From positions 32,647,566 through 32,711,565 of the forward strand of contig CM064871.1 in assembly GCA_032719365.1 (NCBI GenBank): a stretch of DNA of 64,000 nucleotides, written 5' to 3'. The first letter of the stretch is position 1. Each line of letters begins with the position of its first letter. Of the stretch, positions 1 to 12,070 are shown piece after piece. The notes beneath the pieces are model-generated. The model searched no databases. It was given only the letters and a program-made list of their open reading frames with translations, and had not been told where the DNA came from. A program made the translations under genes and the position numbers. Source of the DNA: Prinsepia uniflora. Taxonomy: Eukaryota; Streptophyta; Magnoliopsida; Rosales; Rosaceae.

Positions 1-1717
1 ATGCGTTGAAAATTTGGAGACATTGTCTATATGGTGAGAAGTGCAGGATTTTTACTGATCATCAAAGTTTGAAGTATCTCTTCACACAAAAGGAGTTAAA
101 TTTAAGACAACGTCGATGGTTGGAGTTGATTAAGGATTATGATTGCACCATTGAGTATCATCCGGGGAAAGCTAATGTGGTAGTCGATGCCCTGAGTCGG
201 AAGTCAGCAAGTTCTATGGCACATTTGAGGATGATTCGCTTGCCCTTGTTGGTTGAACTCCATAAAACTGGAGTGAGCTTGTCTGTTGATAGTCAGGGGG
301 CGTTAATAGCAAGTTTCCATGTACGACCTGTCCTTGTTGATCAGATTATTAATGCTTAATTTCAGGACCCCATTTTAGGTATCGTTCGGATTGAGGTTGA
401 AGCTGGGGAGAGACATGACTTTGGAATTCTTGAGGACAGAGCCTTGGTAAAGGAAGGCCGGTTTTGTGTACCTGAGGATGCAACACTAAAGAAAGAGATT
501 CTAGATGAGGCTCACAGTTCAGCCTATGCAATGCATCCTGGTGCAACCAAGATGTACCGTACGCTTCGTGAACATTACTGGTGGTCTGGTATGAAGCATG
601 AGATTGCTGAGTATGTGAGTAGATGTTTAATATGTCAACAGGTGAAGGCTGAGAGACAGAGACCTTATGGAGCAATGAAACCACTGCATCTCCCAGAATG
701 GAAATGGGATCATCTGACGATGGACTTTGTGTTTAAATTTCCCAGGACGCCTAAAGGTCATGATGGTGTGTGGGTGATTGTGGATAGGCTCACAAAGTCA
801 GCACATTTCTTGCCAGTGCAAAAGAACTTCAGGATGATGCAGTATTCTCAGTTGTTTATTGATGAGATCATACGGTTGCATGGTACTCCAGAATCGATAG
901 TTTCAGACAGAGCTCCGAGATTTACATCACGGTTTTGGCAGAGTCTGCAGAATGCATTTGGGACAAAGTTACATTTTAGCATTACTTCCCATCCTCAGAC
1001 CGATGGACAATCAGAGCGAACCATTCAGATTTTGGAGGATATGATGCGAGCCTGTGTTTTGCAATTTCAAGGTACTTGGGAGTCGAACCTAGCACTGATG
1101 GAGTTTTCATATAATAACAGTTACTAGGTGAGCATTGGAATGGCCCCTTATGAAGCTTTGTATGGACGAAAATGTAGAACACCATTGTGTTGGACTGAAG
1201 TAGGTGAAAGGAAATTGTCGACTTCAGAACTGGTAGACCTTACCAAGGAAAAGGTTGCACTTATCCGATACAGACTCAAAGTAGCCCAAGATCGACAGAA
1301 GAGCTACGCTGACCGCAGAATCAGAGATCTTGAGTTTGAAGTAGGGGATTGGGTCTTCTTGAAGTTATCCCCTTGGAAGGATATTGTACGGTTTGGTAGA
1401 CGAGGGAAGTTAAGTCCACGATACAATGGAACCTATGAAATTCTGGAGAGGATTGGTCCTGTTGCTTATCGGTTGGCATTACCATAAGATCTTGCTAACA
1501 CAATGTTTTTCATATGTCTGTGCTTCGAAAGTACATACGCGACGATTCTCACATCCTGGAAGCACAACCTATTGAGCTTAGAGAAGATTTGAGTTTTGAA
1601 GAACAGCCTGTCGAGATTTTGGACCGTAAAGACAAGGTGCTTCGACGAAAGACGGTTCCTTCGGTAAAGGTACTATGGAGGAACCACAATGTGGAAGAAG
1701 CAACTTGGGAACCCTAG
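1..1717 (+). pseudogene. Chromovirus pol remnant: RNase H end, integrase, chromodomain
   Basis: This is the C-terminal part of a Ty3/gypsy polyprotein; its 5' part lies outside the window. Bases 6-359 encode the end of RNase H (TDHQSLKYLF, then EYHPGKANVVVDALSR). Bases 444-1127 encode integrase: a zinc-binding HPG...CLICQQ region, then core motifs TMDF, IVSD and DGQSERT, which carry the expected D, D and E. Bases 1128-1487 carry the GPY-type tail (GKLSPRYNGTYEILERIGPVAYRL). Bases 1514-1717 end in a chromodomain-like stretch (VKVLWRNHNVEEATWEP). The first three pieces share one reading frame, broken by TAA at 357 and TAG at 1125; the last piece is in another frame. A chromodomain after integrase is typical of chromoviruses (Tekay/Del-like clade inferred). 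It is not functional as written. Confidence 0.9.
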
Positions 1718-1775
1718 GCACTAATGTGTGAGCAGTACCCTTATTTGTTTCCATATATTTCGAGAATGAAATTTT

Positions 1776-1790
1776 TTTAGAGGGGTAGAT
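1776..1790 (+). other. Polypurine tract
   Basis: A purine-rich AGAGGGGTAGAT lies directly before the TGTAACGGCCC start of the LTR. Plus-strand cDNA synthesis of LTR retrotransposons starts from such a tract. The same tract in variant form precedes the other 3' LTRs in the window. Confidence 0.75.
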
Positions 1791-2298
1791 TGTAACGGCC
1801 CGGAAAGTCCAAAAGGGCGAAAATGTAAATTCGGGAAACGTTGATGTAAAAATGACGTTTTTACCCTTGGGAATAGTATGGTCAAAGTTGACTTTTTAAT
1901 TGACATGCCTTTTTCACGTAATTCGAGGACCGTTAGGTAGGTCTATATCCCTTGAGTACAACGACAGGCGGCACGCTGTCATCGAACGTCAGACGGTTTA
2001 GTTATGAATCTAAATGCGTGAGTGGCAAAATGGTAATTTGGGCATTAAGGGCGAAATGGTCTTTTGGCTACTTTTGAAATGAGTGAACAATTGGATGGGG
2101 ACACATGTCCCTAAGGGGTTGGATATTTTCACCTGAGGAACTTAGATGTGGACACTCGTACACTTTTTGGTTGGTTCCACGTTTTTCTCACATTTGCTCG
2201 ATTAATAGGGCTTTGATAGATAAAACAGGGGAAACTATCTGGTGTCTAGGTTCTGTGTCTGTGCTCTATGTTCCAGTGCGTGGGAAAATCAGAAAGAT

Positions 2299-2395
<97 letters not shown>

Positions 2396-4591
2396 TGAGC
2401 TGGTGTGTGACTGAGTGATAGGAGAGTGAGCCGTGGTGTGTGAGAGTGAGGAAAATAGAAAAACAGAAACAGAGGAGGACTAGAGGACTTGGTCAACAGG
2501 GGGAAAAATTTGAAGCTGTGAGACTCAAAAAATTCAAGCTCTGTCTGTGGTGGTGATTAGTGGGCAGAAAACGGAACCTAGGACATTGAGAGAATCACGG
2601 TGGAGGCCACGATGGAGGACAGAGGGCAGGTAAGCCGTCTCGAATATGCTGTTTTACTGGATGTGTTCAAAACGAAAACTGTACGTTTTGGTGAGTTGTT
2701 GAGTGACTGTGATGCTCATTTTAGTCATTGAAGGTTACTACTAAACTTAGCAACACAAACCCATGGCCGGAGGAGCTTGCGGTGGCCGGGAACAGAGAAG
2801 GGCGGTTCTAGTTTTTCTTCTTCGAGTTTGGGAGGTAAGAAATGCCTATTCTTTTCGGGATTTAGTTAGTCCAATCAAACCTAAACAAAGGGACGAATGG
2901 AATGGTGAAGTAAGGATTGAAAATAGGTTGAAAATGGACGAAAACTAGCCTCGTCGGCTCAGTGAGACCGGGCAGTTCTGGCCCGGTCTGAACTGGTCTT
3001 GCTGGAGGTTGATGATGATGAACAGTAACCGCGCGTGGCTCCCACGCGCAACCCCTTTGGACAGCGCGTGAGGGTGCTTGGGGATTCTTTTGGAGAAGTG
3101 TTCAACATGGTTTTCACTCTAATCGATGTAACAAAAATTTTGGAACAAGTTTCGAGTCGATCGGACACCGTTTTGGGGTAGTTTTGAGTGTCCGAAGGTT
3201 TAGGGTTTAATTCAATTACGCTTAAAAATCCTGAAAAAATTAGGAAAATTAGTGTGAGAAAAATTGAACTGTTTGTGACCCGAAATTATGATATTTGATA
3301 GGCCAAAACAATCCTGAGGCATCCGGGGAGCGTGCAGGACACGATTGACAGGTTCAGACCTAATGAGTGGACTTTTGTTTTCTAACCGAGCATGCATAAC
3401 TGTTTTTTCCTACTCATTTCATGTTTCGATATATGATTTTATGCTTATGATTACGACATTCCTGCTTTACTTGATTGCACGCTTTTCAATATGAGTTATC
3501 GTAATTACACGTATCTCAAGAATATGATTTCTGCTATGCTTTTGATGATGATTTTGGATGGATGATTTATATTTATACGTATTTTGTTTTGATAACGATT
3601 TATGGATAAGATTTGAGATTTGTAAGTGAAATCCGCGCATGAGTCCCATTTCGATCAAATATGATTTCATTTTAGATATTCGAAGATTTCAAATTTGGTT
3701 TTGGACTTCAGATTTCAATGGATTTCCTATGACTTTCACTTGGTTTTGGGTTTAAAGACTAGGATATGGCTGGATCTGGTGTTGATTTTAAAGACTCGGT
3801 TGATTGATGACGGGGGAAGGCCCTGGATTGATATCGTTTATTGACTCGGTATATATTTTGAGTTTAAAGACTAGGTCATTGTGATATCCCCGAGGCCTGT
3901 TGATTGTGTTTTGAGTTTAAAGACTCGTTGATATCCAGGAAAAGTCTGATGATGCACATGTGTTTTGAGTTTAAATACTCGGCGCGCTTGAGATCCAGCA
4001 GATTGATTGATTATGGTTTTCGGTTGGTTTTTCACTGGTTTTAAGATGTTTTGGGCTGTGGCCCGGATGATTTGGATTTTAAAGATTTTGGGCCGAGTGC
4101 CCAACTTCGATTTTGATTTCCGGTGATTTACATGATTTCATGATTGATTTCCACACGTATTTTCATATCGTCCATATCGTTGTTTTCAGATACTTGGTTA
4201 TGTATGCGTGTTTGAAAAAGGAGGGTGAACCCTAGTTTTCTTTAACACTGTTTTTCATAACTATTATTTTAGTCCACTCACGCTTTTAATGTTTTTAACA
4301 CCCTCCAGGTCGTGGTGCAAGTTTTGGGGCTAACGTCGAGGCAGAGGCAGGGCAGAGGCATAAAGTTTTCTCGTTGCGCGTGTAGTTAGCTCATAGTAAG
4401 GTTTTATTCTTATCTTGTACTTTTAACTATGCTCTGTGATACTGTTGACTTGTTGTACCGTAACTTCTCCCCGGTCTGACAATGTATGTTTTGCGGTTAT
4501 TACGGTTATTTTGGTCATTTTTAGTTCGGTTGTCAGACGGGAGCATGGTTCGTCCCGGTTATCGAGGTGATAATCGGGGTGGGTCCTGTCA
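1791..4591 (+). mobile_element. 3' LTR of chromovirus 1 (2.8 kb)
   Basis: The LTR begins TGTAACGGCCC right after the polypurine tract and ends GGGTGGGTCCTGTCA. It contains the block TCGATGTAACAAAAATTTTGG near 3121, which recurs in all the long LTRs here, plus GTTTAAAGACTCG repeats (about 3750-3980) and a (GT)n tract. Near its 3' end are a CCTCCAG acceptor-like site (4307) and a broken form of the TGACA...TGTCAGAC stem-loop (4478-4550). The 5' partner LTR would lie left of the window. The right flank CTTAC belongs to a Cassandra LTR, so this element probably inserted into Cassandra. Confidence 0.85.
2301..2393 (+). repeat. (GT)n microsatellite
   Basis: About 46 uninterrupted GT units lie inside the LTR. 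Reading frames through them give only Cys-Val or His-Thr repeats and are not genes. The tract is long enough to be highly length-variable. Confidence 0.97.
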
Positions 4592-4988
4592 CTTACAATC
4601 CACCCCCTTAGGGCACATTGTTCTCACTGGCACACTTCTCTGTCGGGGTCTAGCTCTGATATCATTCTGTCAATACCCGACCCTCCTCTGTCGGGACCCG
4701 AATCTAGGACGATATTATCCACTTTGGGCCTCCTCGCCCTCACGTTTTTATTTTTGGGAGCTTATGGTGGAACTTCCTAGGGGGTCACCCATCATTGAAT
4801 TACACCAAACTCAACTCCCTTAACATTGGAGTTCAAATCGAACCCAAAGCCACTGAGCTCCCAAAAGGCCTTGTGCTAGATAGGTGTGTGCCGACACCTT
4901 TAAGGCACACCACCATTCCCCTCTTAGACCATTCCCCCTCGTATGAATGTGGGATCGTTCATCGTTCATCTAGGACACGGATCTTACA
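4592..4988 (-). mobile_element. Cassandra TRIM (one LTR plus internal domain)
   Basis: On the minus strand the 5' LTR (4668-4988, 321 bp) starts TGTAAGATCCGTGTCC and ends TATTGACA. It is followed by a PBS (GCTCTGATATCA on plus, 4653-4664), an internal domain of only about 70 bp, and a polypurine tract (rc of ATCCACCCCCTTAGGG). Only 6 bp (CTTACA) of the 3' LTR remain before chromovirus 1. The LTR holds 5S-rRNA-like sequence: GATGGGTGACCCCCTAGGAAG on the minus strand is the 5S C-box region. Cassandra is a known terminal-repeat-in-miniature family with 5S-like LTRs. It codes for nothing. Confidence 0.85.
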
Positions 4989-5719
4989 TGACTACAGTTT
5001 TAATGTGTTTCACTGGAGAGGCACTCCGGTCTAAATATGTTTCCTCGGAGCAGTGACTATGATTATTTCTCGCTTCCGGGATACGCTGTGTCCCCCCTCT
5101 CCTGGAGAAGTCATGATGCACTGCCCTTATCGACCAGCTGTGGGAGGCTCGAATTAGGAGTGCTTATGATATATGGTATCGTTCGTTGATTTGCTCACCA
5201 CGATTTGAACGTCGGTCGTTGATATGTTCTCGGCGACGTGCTTAGACTTGAGCAGTCCTAGAGCTTATTTGCATCGGTTGCACGGATGACGTGACTAATG
5301 ATGATGATATGGTATGAGATGAGACAGATGTGGGAGGATTGGTCATGTTTTTTATTATTGCTTATGTTCAGATGTTCTCACTTATTACTGATTTGAAAAG
5401 CAATATGATTTAGTTTTAAGAAAGCATTTGAGATTACGTGTTTTCTGATGCATACATCCTTTTAATTGAAGGTTTGAATGTATTTTCCCGAAATGTATTT
5501 GAAAATGCTTATTTTTGTCCACTCTCAGTTTTAATGGTATTTGATATCTTTTAGGTTGATCGCGGATGCGGGCAATAGTAAAGGTTGAGACATCACATGA
5601 AGCTGCGTACTTTGGAAACCCTGTTTGGGTCACAGTATTATCGCTGGTCTGACACATGGTGTCAAACAGAAGCAGGATATCCCGCATAAATCCTGTGGGA
5701 TTTGGGATGGGTCTTGTTA
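4989..5719 (+). mobile_element. 3' part of 5' LTR of element 2
   Basis: This stretch aligns by eye with about 11330-12070 of the LTR at 9327 (shared: GATACGCTGTGTCCCC / GATATGCTGTGTCCCC, GAAGTCATGATGCACTG, TTGTTCAGATG/TTATGTTCAGATT). It ends GGGATGGGTCTTGTTA just before a primer-binding site. The Cassandra insertion replaces or separates its 5' part, which is not visible in the window. It includes the stem-loop GTCTGACAC/GTGTCAAAC near 5647. Confidence 0.75.
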
Positions 5720-5722
5720 GCT

Positions 5723-5734
5723 TGGTATCAGAGC
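5723..5734 (+). other. Primer-binding site (tRNA-iMet type)
   Basis: TGGTATCAGAGC lies 3 bp after the LTR end. This sequence complements the 3' end of plant initiator tRNA-Met and marks the 5' LTR / internal junction of element 2. Confidence 0.85.
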
Positions 5735-6547
5735 ACTGAGCTGCTCTTGTGGTGTCGTGCACTGAGGATGCACGATAGTTTTGATTCATATGTGATGACT
5801 CTACGACAACAACCATGTCATCAACCTAATAGTGAGAGTAAGGATAGGAAGATTAAGTGGGAACGAACCTCAGATAGGTTCTATTTGGCATTAGATGCCA
5901 TGTTTTAGCATTGTTAGACCCTGAGGAAGGTTGAGTTTCTTGCGTGCCCAGCGGCTGGGAGCCGTAGAGTTACGAGTGGATGGGATCCTCAAATCGTAGC
6001 TACTGGTCAACTGGATCCCAATATAGTGACTTTTCAGAGTTGTGACCGATGATTGGTCAAGATGGATGTGCTACTAGGAGCAGCCTAGGTTGTTGAGGAC
6101 TCTTATTTGAGAAAATGGGTACTTGTGGATCGGATCCCAGAGTGGACCGATCAGCGGATCTTAAGCTTTGAGAAGATTGTACGGATGATGTGTTGCCTGA
6201 ATAAATGCATGATCTCGATATCAATGATATTTTGGGGTTAGTCTGCATGAGGTTAGTGGCATACATTGCTATCGACGAACGTTGATGAGATTACCGAGAT
6301 TTGGACGACGTTCGAGGAACATTTCTAACGTTATTTTCAATCCAGTATTACAGAGATATGAGGGAGGCGGAGTTCCTCCGACATGAGCATGAGATTTGAT
6401 GGTAGCTCAGTACGAGCAGAGGCTTGTGGTCTTGTCTAGGTATGCTCATGTTCCAATGGCGATTGGGTAGTGAAGCTTCGTCAGTTTGCGTCCGGCCTTG
6501 GGAGTGAGACTCGAGTGATGGTCTGACATCTCAGTTGGAAATAAGTT

Positions 6548-6877
6548 TGTAAGACCCGTGTCCTAGAGGGAATGGTCAACGATCCCACATTCCTACGAGG
6601 GGAATGGTCTGAGAGGGGAATGGTGGTGTGCCTTAAAGGTGTAGGCACACACCTATCTAGCACGAGGCCTTTTGGGAGCTCTGTGGCTTTGGGTTCGGTT
6701 GGAACTCAAAAGTTAAGCGAGTTGAGGCTGGTGCAATTCCATGATGGGTGACCCCCTGGGAAGTTGTAAGGTGAGCTCCCGAAAACAAAACCGTGAGGGA
6801 AAGGGCAAGGAGACCCAAAATGGACAATATCGTGCTAGATGATTCGAGTCCTGCCTGAGGAGGGTCGGGTCCTGACA
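6548..6877 (+). mobile_element. Cassandra solo LTR, TSD AAGTT
   Basis: This 330-bp LTR starts TGTAAGACCCGTGTCC and ends GGGTCGGGTCCTGACA. It is flanked by the perfect 5-bp duplication AAGTT (6543-6547 and 6878-6882), so it is one LTR left after recombination of a full TRIM. It is the plus-strand relative of 4668-4988. The central part is 5S-rRNA-like (see the separate entry). Confidence 0.93.
6711..6760 (+). promoter_or_regulatory. 5S-rRNA-derived Pol III control region in Cassandra LTR
   Basis: AGTTAAGCGAGTTG (6711) matches the 5S A-box AGTTAAGCGTGCTTG. TGATGGGTGACCCCCTGGG (6742) matches the 5S C-box GGATGGGTGACCTCCTGGG. The start-to-start spacing of 31 bp is close to the 30 bp in 5S genes. 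The rest of the 5S gene is absent, so this is not a 5S rRNA gene but the retained internal promoter that typifies Cassandra. Confidence 0.85.
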
Positions 6878-9326
6878 AAGTTTATCGGAATCCCAATAGC
6901 GACTTGATGGTTCCGGTTGATGCTGAGTGCGTCTAGAGGATGTAATTACTAGGGAGCTTAGAAGAGGGACGCTTCTAGCTCCGAGTCTTTGAGTGACAAT
7001 CAAAAGAGTTACAGTGGTCGATGAGCGGGACAGAAAGGATCCCAAGTGGCCCAGTTAAGATTTTAGTATCTTCCTAGTTCAATTGGATTACTAAAGGCAT
7101 GAGGTATGCTTGGATTGGTGACAGGTACCCTAACTATCTTTGGACGGATGCACGAGTGTTGATGGAGTTTGGATTCACACTCTTTTCTTAGGATCAGCTT
7201 CCCATTAGGTTGGGTCATTCGAGCCAGTACTCCGACTGGTGCGGTGATGGAATCACTTATTGGATTTCCCTAGAGATTTATGATTTGGATGTGATCTTAG
7301 GGATGGATTGGTAGATTTCCCGTTACACCTCTACTGAGTGTTTAAGGAACCATTTTATTTGGTAGTCCTGATTGGTCATGTTTGGTATTTTGGTGGGACT
7401 AGATGTTAAGTTTTTTGGGAGTTACGGCTCGGAGGACCGGAAGATATTACAGAATGGCTGTTATGGATGTTGGGACATGTGTTGCAATGTATTTAGATAG
7501 CTCAAATAGCTTGGGGTGATTTAGGTTGTGCCTGAGTTTCTCGATGCGTCAAAGGAAGATTTACATGGTTACCATATCTAGGGGAGGTTTTTCAGGTACG
7601 TAACCCATTTTGTAACCACCTTGTCGGAATGTACTGACAGAGTTGAGAGCATTGAGAGTCCAGTTACAAGATTCAGTAGAATTGGGGTTCATTCGAGCTA
7701 GCATGCCACTGTCGGGGAGCCCCAATGTTTTTTTTTTATATGGATGGAACTTTGAGAGATGTATTTGATTATAGGCAGCTGGACAGTGAGCTAGTTGAGG
7801 GCCACGTTGGATTGAGTATTAGATTGGTGGACCCGCATTGGTATTATGGGTCATATTCTTACTAGTTAGGGGCATAGTGTGGATCCTTGGAGGATCGAGA
7901 TGGTTAGGGATTAGCATCAACTAAATTGGAGTCTCCTAGTTTGGTTCAGTAATACGGGCATTAGTAGTGGAATTCCCCGTGATTGCAGCCCGTTGAAGCG
8001 ATTGACTCGGGAGGGAGTCAAATTGATTTGGTTTGAGAGGATTTCTGGAGGTAGATGACTGTGGAGCGTTATTGGGCAGTGTTCCCATGAGACCCATATT
8101 GCTGGATTAGAAGTTTACAACACAGCTTCAGGACCCAATCCTTCGCATCATCAGGATGAGGGTTGAGGTATGGATTGGTACGTCTTGGTAGACGTAAGTC
8201 GGTTAACTTCCAGAGTTAACCAAGAAATTGGATTGGTTAGTAAACTGGTTGGATTGTCTCTGGAGTTGGTCGGGTGATCATGTGAACTCTGAGAGGACCT
8301 TGTGTATTGGTATATGATCTGTTTAGAGTGAAGATCATATAGACGGGTTCCAATGTTGGATCATGAATGGCTACCATGCCAACCATGTGATAGTCAGATT
8401 AGATCCGAGAGTGTTGTGATGTGTGTGCACCTATGAGTAGTGAATGTTTGATGGTGTGATTGTTAAGTGTTGATCATTCTGATTGATGTGGTACAGTCAT
8501 CAAATTGAATCCAAGATGGACATAGTGTGGTAAACGGATTGGATCCGATGTTGAATGTTCAGTGAGAACTAAGACCAGGCATCAAGTACTGTACGCTAGC
8601 GCATAGTGGCTTTGGAGGCTTCATTTTTTGTGCAATCTTAGAGCTCAAGGACATGGTTAGCCAGAGAAACCCTAGAAAAAAGTACTTATGATTATCGCTT
8701 TAACAATTATTTGATGGGGTCCAGATACACTCAGGATGTGTGAGATGCCAGTTCGAGACTCGAGAGGAGTTAGGATCATAACGTTGGTCGCTGAGTGATA
8801 CGAGGTACTGTAAGAAGACTTAGGTGCGAATTAGATTTGGATAAGGAATTTGAAGGGAAAGAGTGGAGCCGATGAGTTACCAACTGGTCATGACAGTTCG
8901 TCGTAGTTATGATTGACGATGGGAGACCGTCTAGTGAGGTGGAAGACTTGGCATTGCTCAGTGGGAGCAAACAATTGTCAGATTGTATTCTAATTATACC
9001 TGCGAGGGTGGCAGGCATAGTCAACCAGTATCGATGTCTCGCTCGAGACTTGAAATCTGAGACTTGGGAATTGAGTTTTGGAGTTCTGTGGCAGGGTGGC
9101 CAAACACCTATCGGGTACGGTCAATAAGATTGAGCCAAGTTTCGGCATTGTTCATCAGATTGCAGTTGACGTCGAGTGACGTTTGGTCTTTATGCTTACT
9201 GTGGGTAGATGTTAGACGTGTATGTTGACACGTGGGAGCCTCGGGTTGGAGGCAGGATTGGTTCTCTGCAGTATGGATTTAGAGTAATGTGAATTTCGAG
9301 GATAAAATTCTTTAAGTAGGGTAGAT

Positions 9327-12070
9327 TGTAATGACCCATCCCAAATTTCATAATTAATGAGTTTTGATAAAGGATTATCTGGGAATTAATCGAGGATTAT
9401 CGAACAATCGAGGTGAAATGACCAGTTTGCCCTTAGACGGGTGAAAATGTTAACTTTTAACCCGAGAGGTCAAATGCACGTTGAGGTCCATTATGTAGAT
9501 CGAGATGTTACGAGTCCGTAGAAAGGCGGCACGTCAAGATCAGATATTGTACGGGAAAGTTACGGATCAAGGAAGGTTTTTTGAAATATTTTAGTTGCAC
9601 GATTTATGGGGAAATTGACTTTTGATTTTTTCAAGTGGGACCCAAAATATCTTTTGCAGATGAATGGATGAGTGACAAGTGTCACCTATCCTTTGGTCCA
9701 CAATTCACATACATTCATTTAGACCATTTTCCAAATCTGAAAAACAGGAAGCTTGGACGATGCAAAGGACCTGAGTTTGAGCTTGAAGGTGACTCGTGAG
9801 GATTCAACCATGGCCAACCATTTTCAGGTACCTTCGTTAACTTTTAGGCATAAGAGTCTCTTCCTGGGAGTGAGACGAGTCGATTAGTCGAGGAATGGCG
9901 AGTTTTGGTGGTCGGATGAGAGAGATACGACCGGGTCAGGGTCGCAGTTCGAACGATCCATTACAGGGGTCTAGGTCAACTCGACTGAAGGTTGAAGATA
10001 ATGGCATGGCATGCCACATCATTATGTTAGGCCCCGTGGCCAATTAGAGGGTGACATGTGGCCAAGTGTCAATTTAATCAGCAGCTGACGTGGTAGTCCA
10101 CTTCAACCATATCAGACTAGGTGGACCACTGAGGTGGTGCCACATGGTAGTGTGTTAGAGATGTCAGAGTTGACGTGGTGGTCCACGTCATTAGTGTCAA
10201 ACCACCTGGCAACATGTCAGTGAGTTGTGAAATTGTTAAAGCTGATGTGGCAGTACACGTGGCAGTGATGATGTCATCATGTGACATGGAACGTGTAAGA
10301 TGGTGACACGTGGAACCAATTAGGGTGTGCCATGTAGCAAGCTGTTAGAGTTGTCAGAGCTGTCAGGTGTTAGCAGTGACGTCAGCGGATGATGTCAGCG
10401 TTGACTAGCATTGATTTTTGTTGACCGAACTTTGACGGGGCGTGTGGGCATGTGGGCACGAATTTTTAGGTCAAACTGGTCTTGTTTGGAAGGTTTCGAC
10501 TATCTAAATTCAATGGTGGTGATTTCAGGTCGATTAGAGATCGTTTAATAGGCCATTTGGAGGTTTTTCAACTCGAGAAGCATGTTCAGGATGCGTTCTC
10601 ATTTCCGGGAGTTTTGGGGGTTTTACTTATGGACTTGTATAGGTTGATAGTGAACTTTGGGTATGATTTGGACATGCCCGGACGTTCCGAAACCCTTGGA
10701 TTGGCTTACGACATGGGTTTTAAGCACATAGCATGGACATTTAGTGAGTGGACATTGTTTTCTAAATATGATGCATGCATAAATGTTTTAGATGTTTTAT
10801 GATCATGGTTTCAAATGCAATGATTTCATATGATTTGAATAGTGATTTGAATGATGATTTGATTGTCGGTTTTGGAATGATTTTATGGATTTGTGTGAAA
10901 TGGAATTTTGGCCCTGAGACCCAGTTGGATAACGATTTTAACATAGATTACAATCAAATGTGATTTTGAATAATGATTTGATTTACGAAATGGTATTTCG
11001 GTCTTGTGGCTCTGTTTCGAATTTATGATATGATATTTTGGGATTAAGACCCTGTTGGAAAGATATTTGACTCCGAGTGTGAGTCCGTATATATTTGAAA
11101 GCTATGCTTTGGGCAAAGGCCCTATCGAGATGTTTGAAACAAATACTGGTGAACTGGTTTAAGAGATTTGGTTTTAGGTTGAGACCCTATGAGATTTGGT
11201 TTTGGGCTGAGACCCTACGACATTTGGATTTGGGCTTGAGACCCTACGAGATTGGGTTTTGGGCTGAGACCCTATGCGAGACACTTGATGAGATTTGATA
11301 AATGTTTTCACTTAGACCATCATCTTGAGATTAATGTGACTACAATGTGAATGTCTTTCCTTGGAGAAGGACTCCCATGTGAATATGTTTCCTCTGAGTG
11401 GTCCGTATGATTATTGCTCACCTCGGGGATATGCTGTGTCCCCTTCCCCCTTCGGAGAAGTCATGATGCACTGTCCTTTTCGAGCAGCCGTGGGAGGCTC
11501 GCCTTAGGAGTACTTATAATATATGGCATCGTTCATTGATTTGTTCACGAAGATTTGAACATCAGCCGTTGATTTGTTGTCGGCCAAGGTCTTGAACTTG
11601 AGCAGTCCTAGAGTTTATTTGCACGTGTTGCACGGATGACTTGACTGATGATGATGATATGATATGAGATGATGTGGGATATGAGGATTGGTCATGTTTT
11701 CGATTATTGCTTATGTTCAGATTTTTTCACTTATTATTGATTTGAAAAGCAATATGATTTGATTTTAAGAAAGCATTTGAGATTACGTGTTTTCTGACGC
11801 ATGCATGCTTTTAATTGAAGGGTATGCATGTATTTTCCCGAGATGCATTTGAAAATGCTTATTTTTTTTCCATTTACAGTTTTAATGGTTTTTAATACTC
11901 TTCTTGTTGATCGCGGATGAATGATATAGTAGAGACCGAGACATCACATGAAACTGCGTACTCTAGAAACCCTATTTGGGTCACGGTATTATCACTGTTC
12001 TAACACATGGTGTCAGACGGGAGCAAGATATCTCGCATAAATTCTGAGGGATTAGGGATGGGTCTTTTCA
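9327..12070 (+). mobile_element. 3' LTR of element 2 (2.7 kb)
   Basis: The LTR begins TGTAATGACCCATCCC after GTAGGGTAGAT and ends near GGGATGGGTCTTTTCA. In order it holds: an imperfect TGAGTGACAAGTGTCA palindrome (about 9669), an ACGT-rich array (about 10080-10440), a GTGAGTGGAC donor-like site (10745), tandem GGGCTGAGACCC units (11155-11280), and a degenerate CTAACACATGGTGTCAGAC stem-loop (about 12000). It corresponds to the LTR fragment at 4989-5719. Confidence 0.8.
10080..10440 (+). promoter_or_regulatory. ACGT/TGACGTCA-rich array in LTR
   Basis: This stretch repeats motifs such as CTGACGTGG, CACGTGGCA, GTGACGTCAGC and TGTCAG in direct and inverted order. ACGT cores are the binding core of plant bZIP factors (G-box CACGTG, C-box TGACGTCA). 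The same architecture recurs at 12071-12440, 49059-49375 and 59830-60150. Function is inferred only. Confidence 0.5.

Larger units (their letters stand above)
5735..9326 (+). pseudogene. Internal region of element 2, decayed gag-pol
   Basis: No open frame survives. Short fragments still resemble a gypsy polyprotein. Near 6300-6430 is a gag-like stretch (FEEHF, then a region encoding a degenerate EFL...YE motif). At 7265-7320 there is ISLEIYDLDVILGMDW, the C-terminal part of the aspartic protease. At 7630-7700 ELRALRVQLQ and ELGFIRAS resemble the start of reverse transcriptase. Later stretches show nothing I can assign. It ends with a TTTAAGTAGGGTAGAT tract before the 3' LTR. A Cassandra solo LTR interrupts it at 6548-6877. 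A related internal region may lie on the minus strand at 53621-56979. Confidence 0.65.

Noticed and set aside
2105..2496. Reading frames rich in Cys-Val or His-Thr
   Set aside because: Translation of the (GT)n tract on either strand.
5723..5734. tRNA gene fragments at TGGTATCAGAGC sites
   Set aside because: Only 12 bp complementary to a tRNA 3' end, always next to an LTR; they are primer-binding sites.
6700..6765. 5S rRNA gene
   Set aside because: Only the A-box to C-box part resembles 5S; the rest is Cassandra LTR with a target-site duplication.
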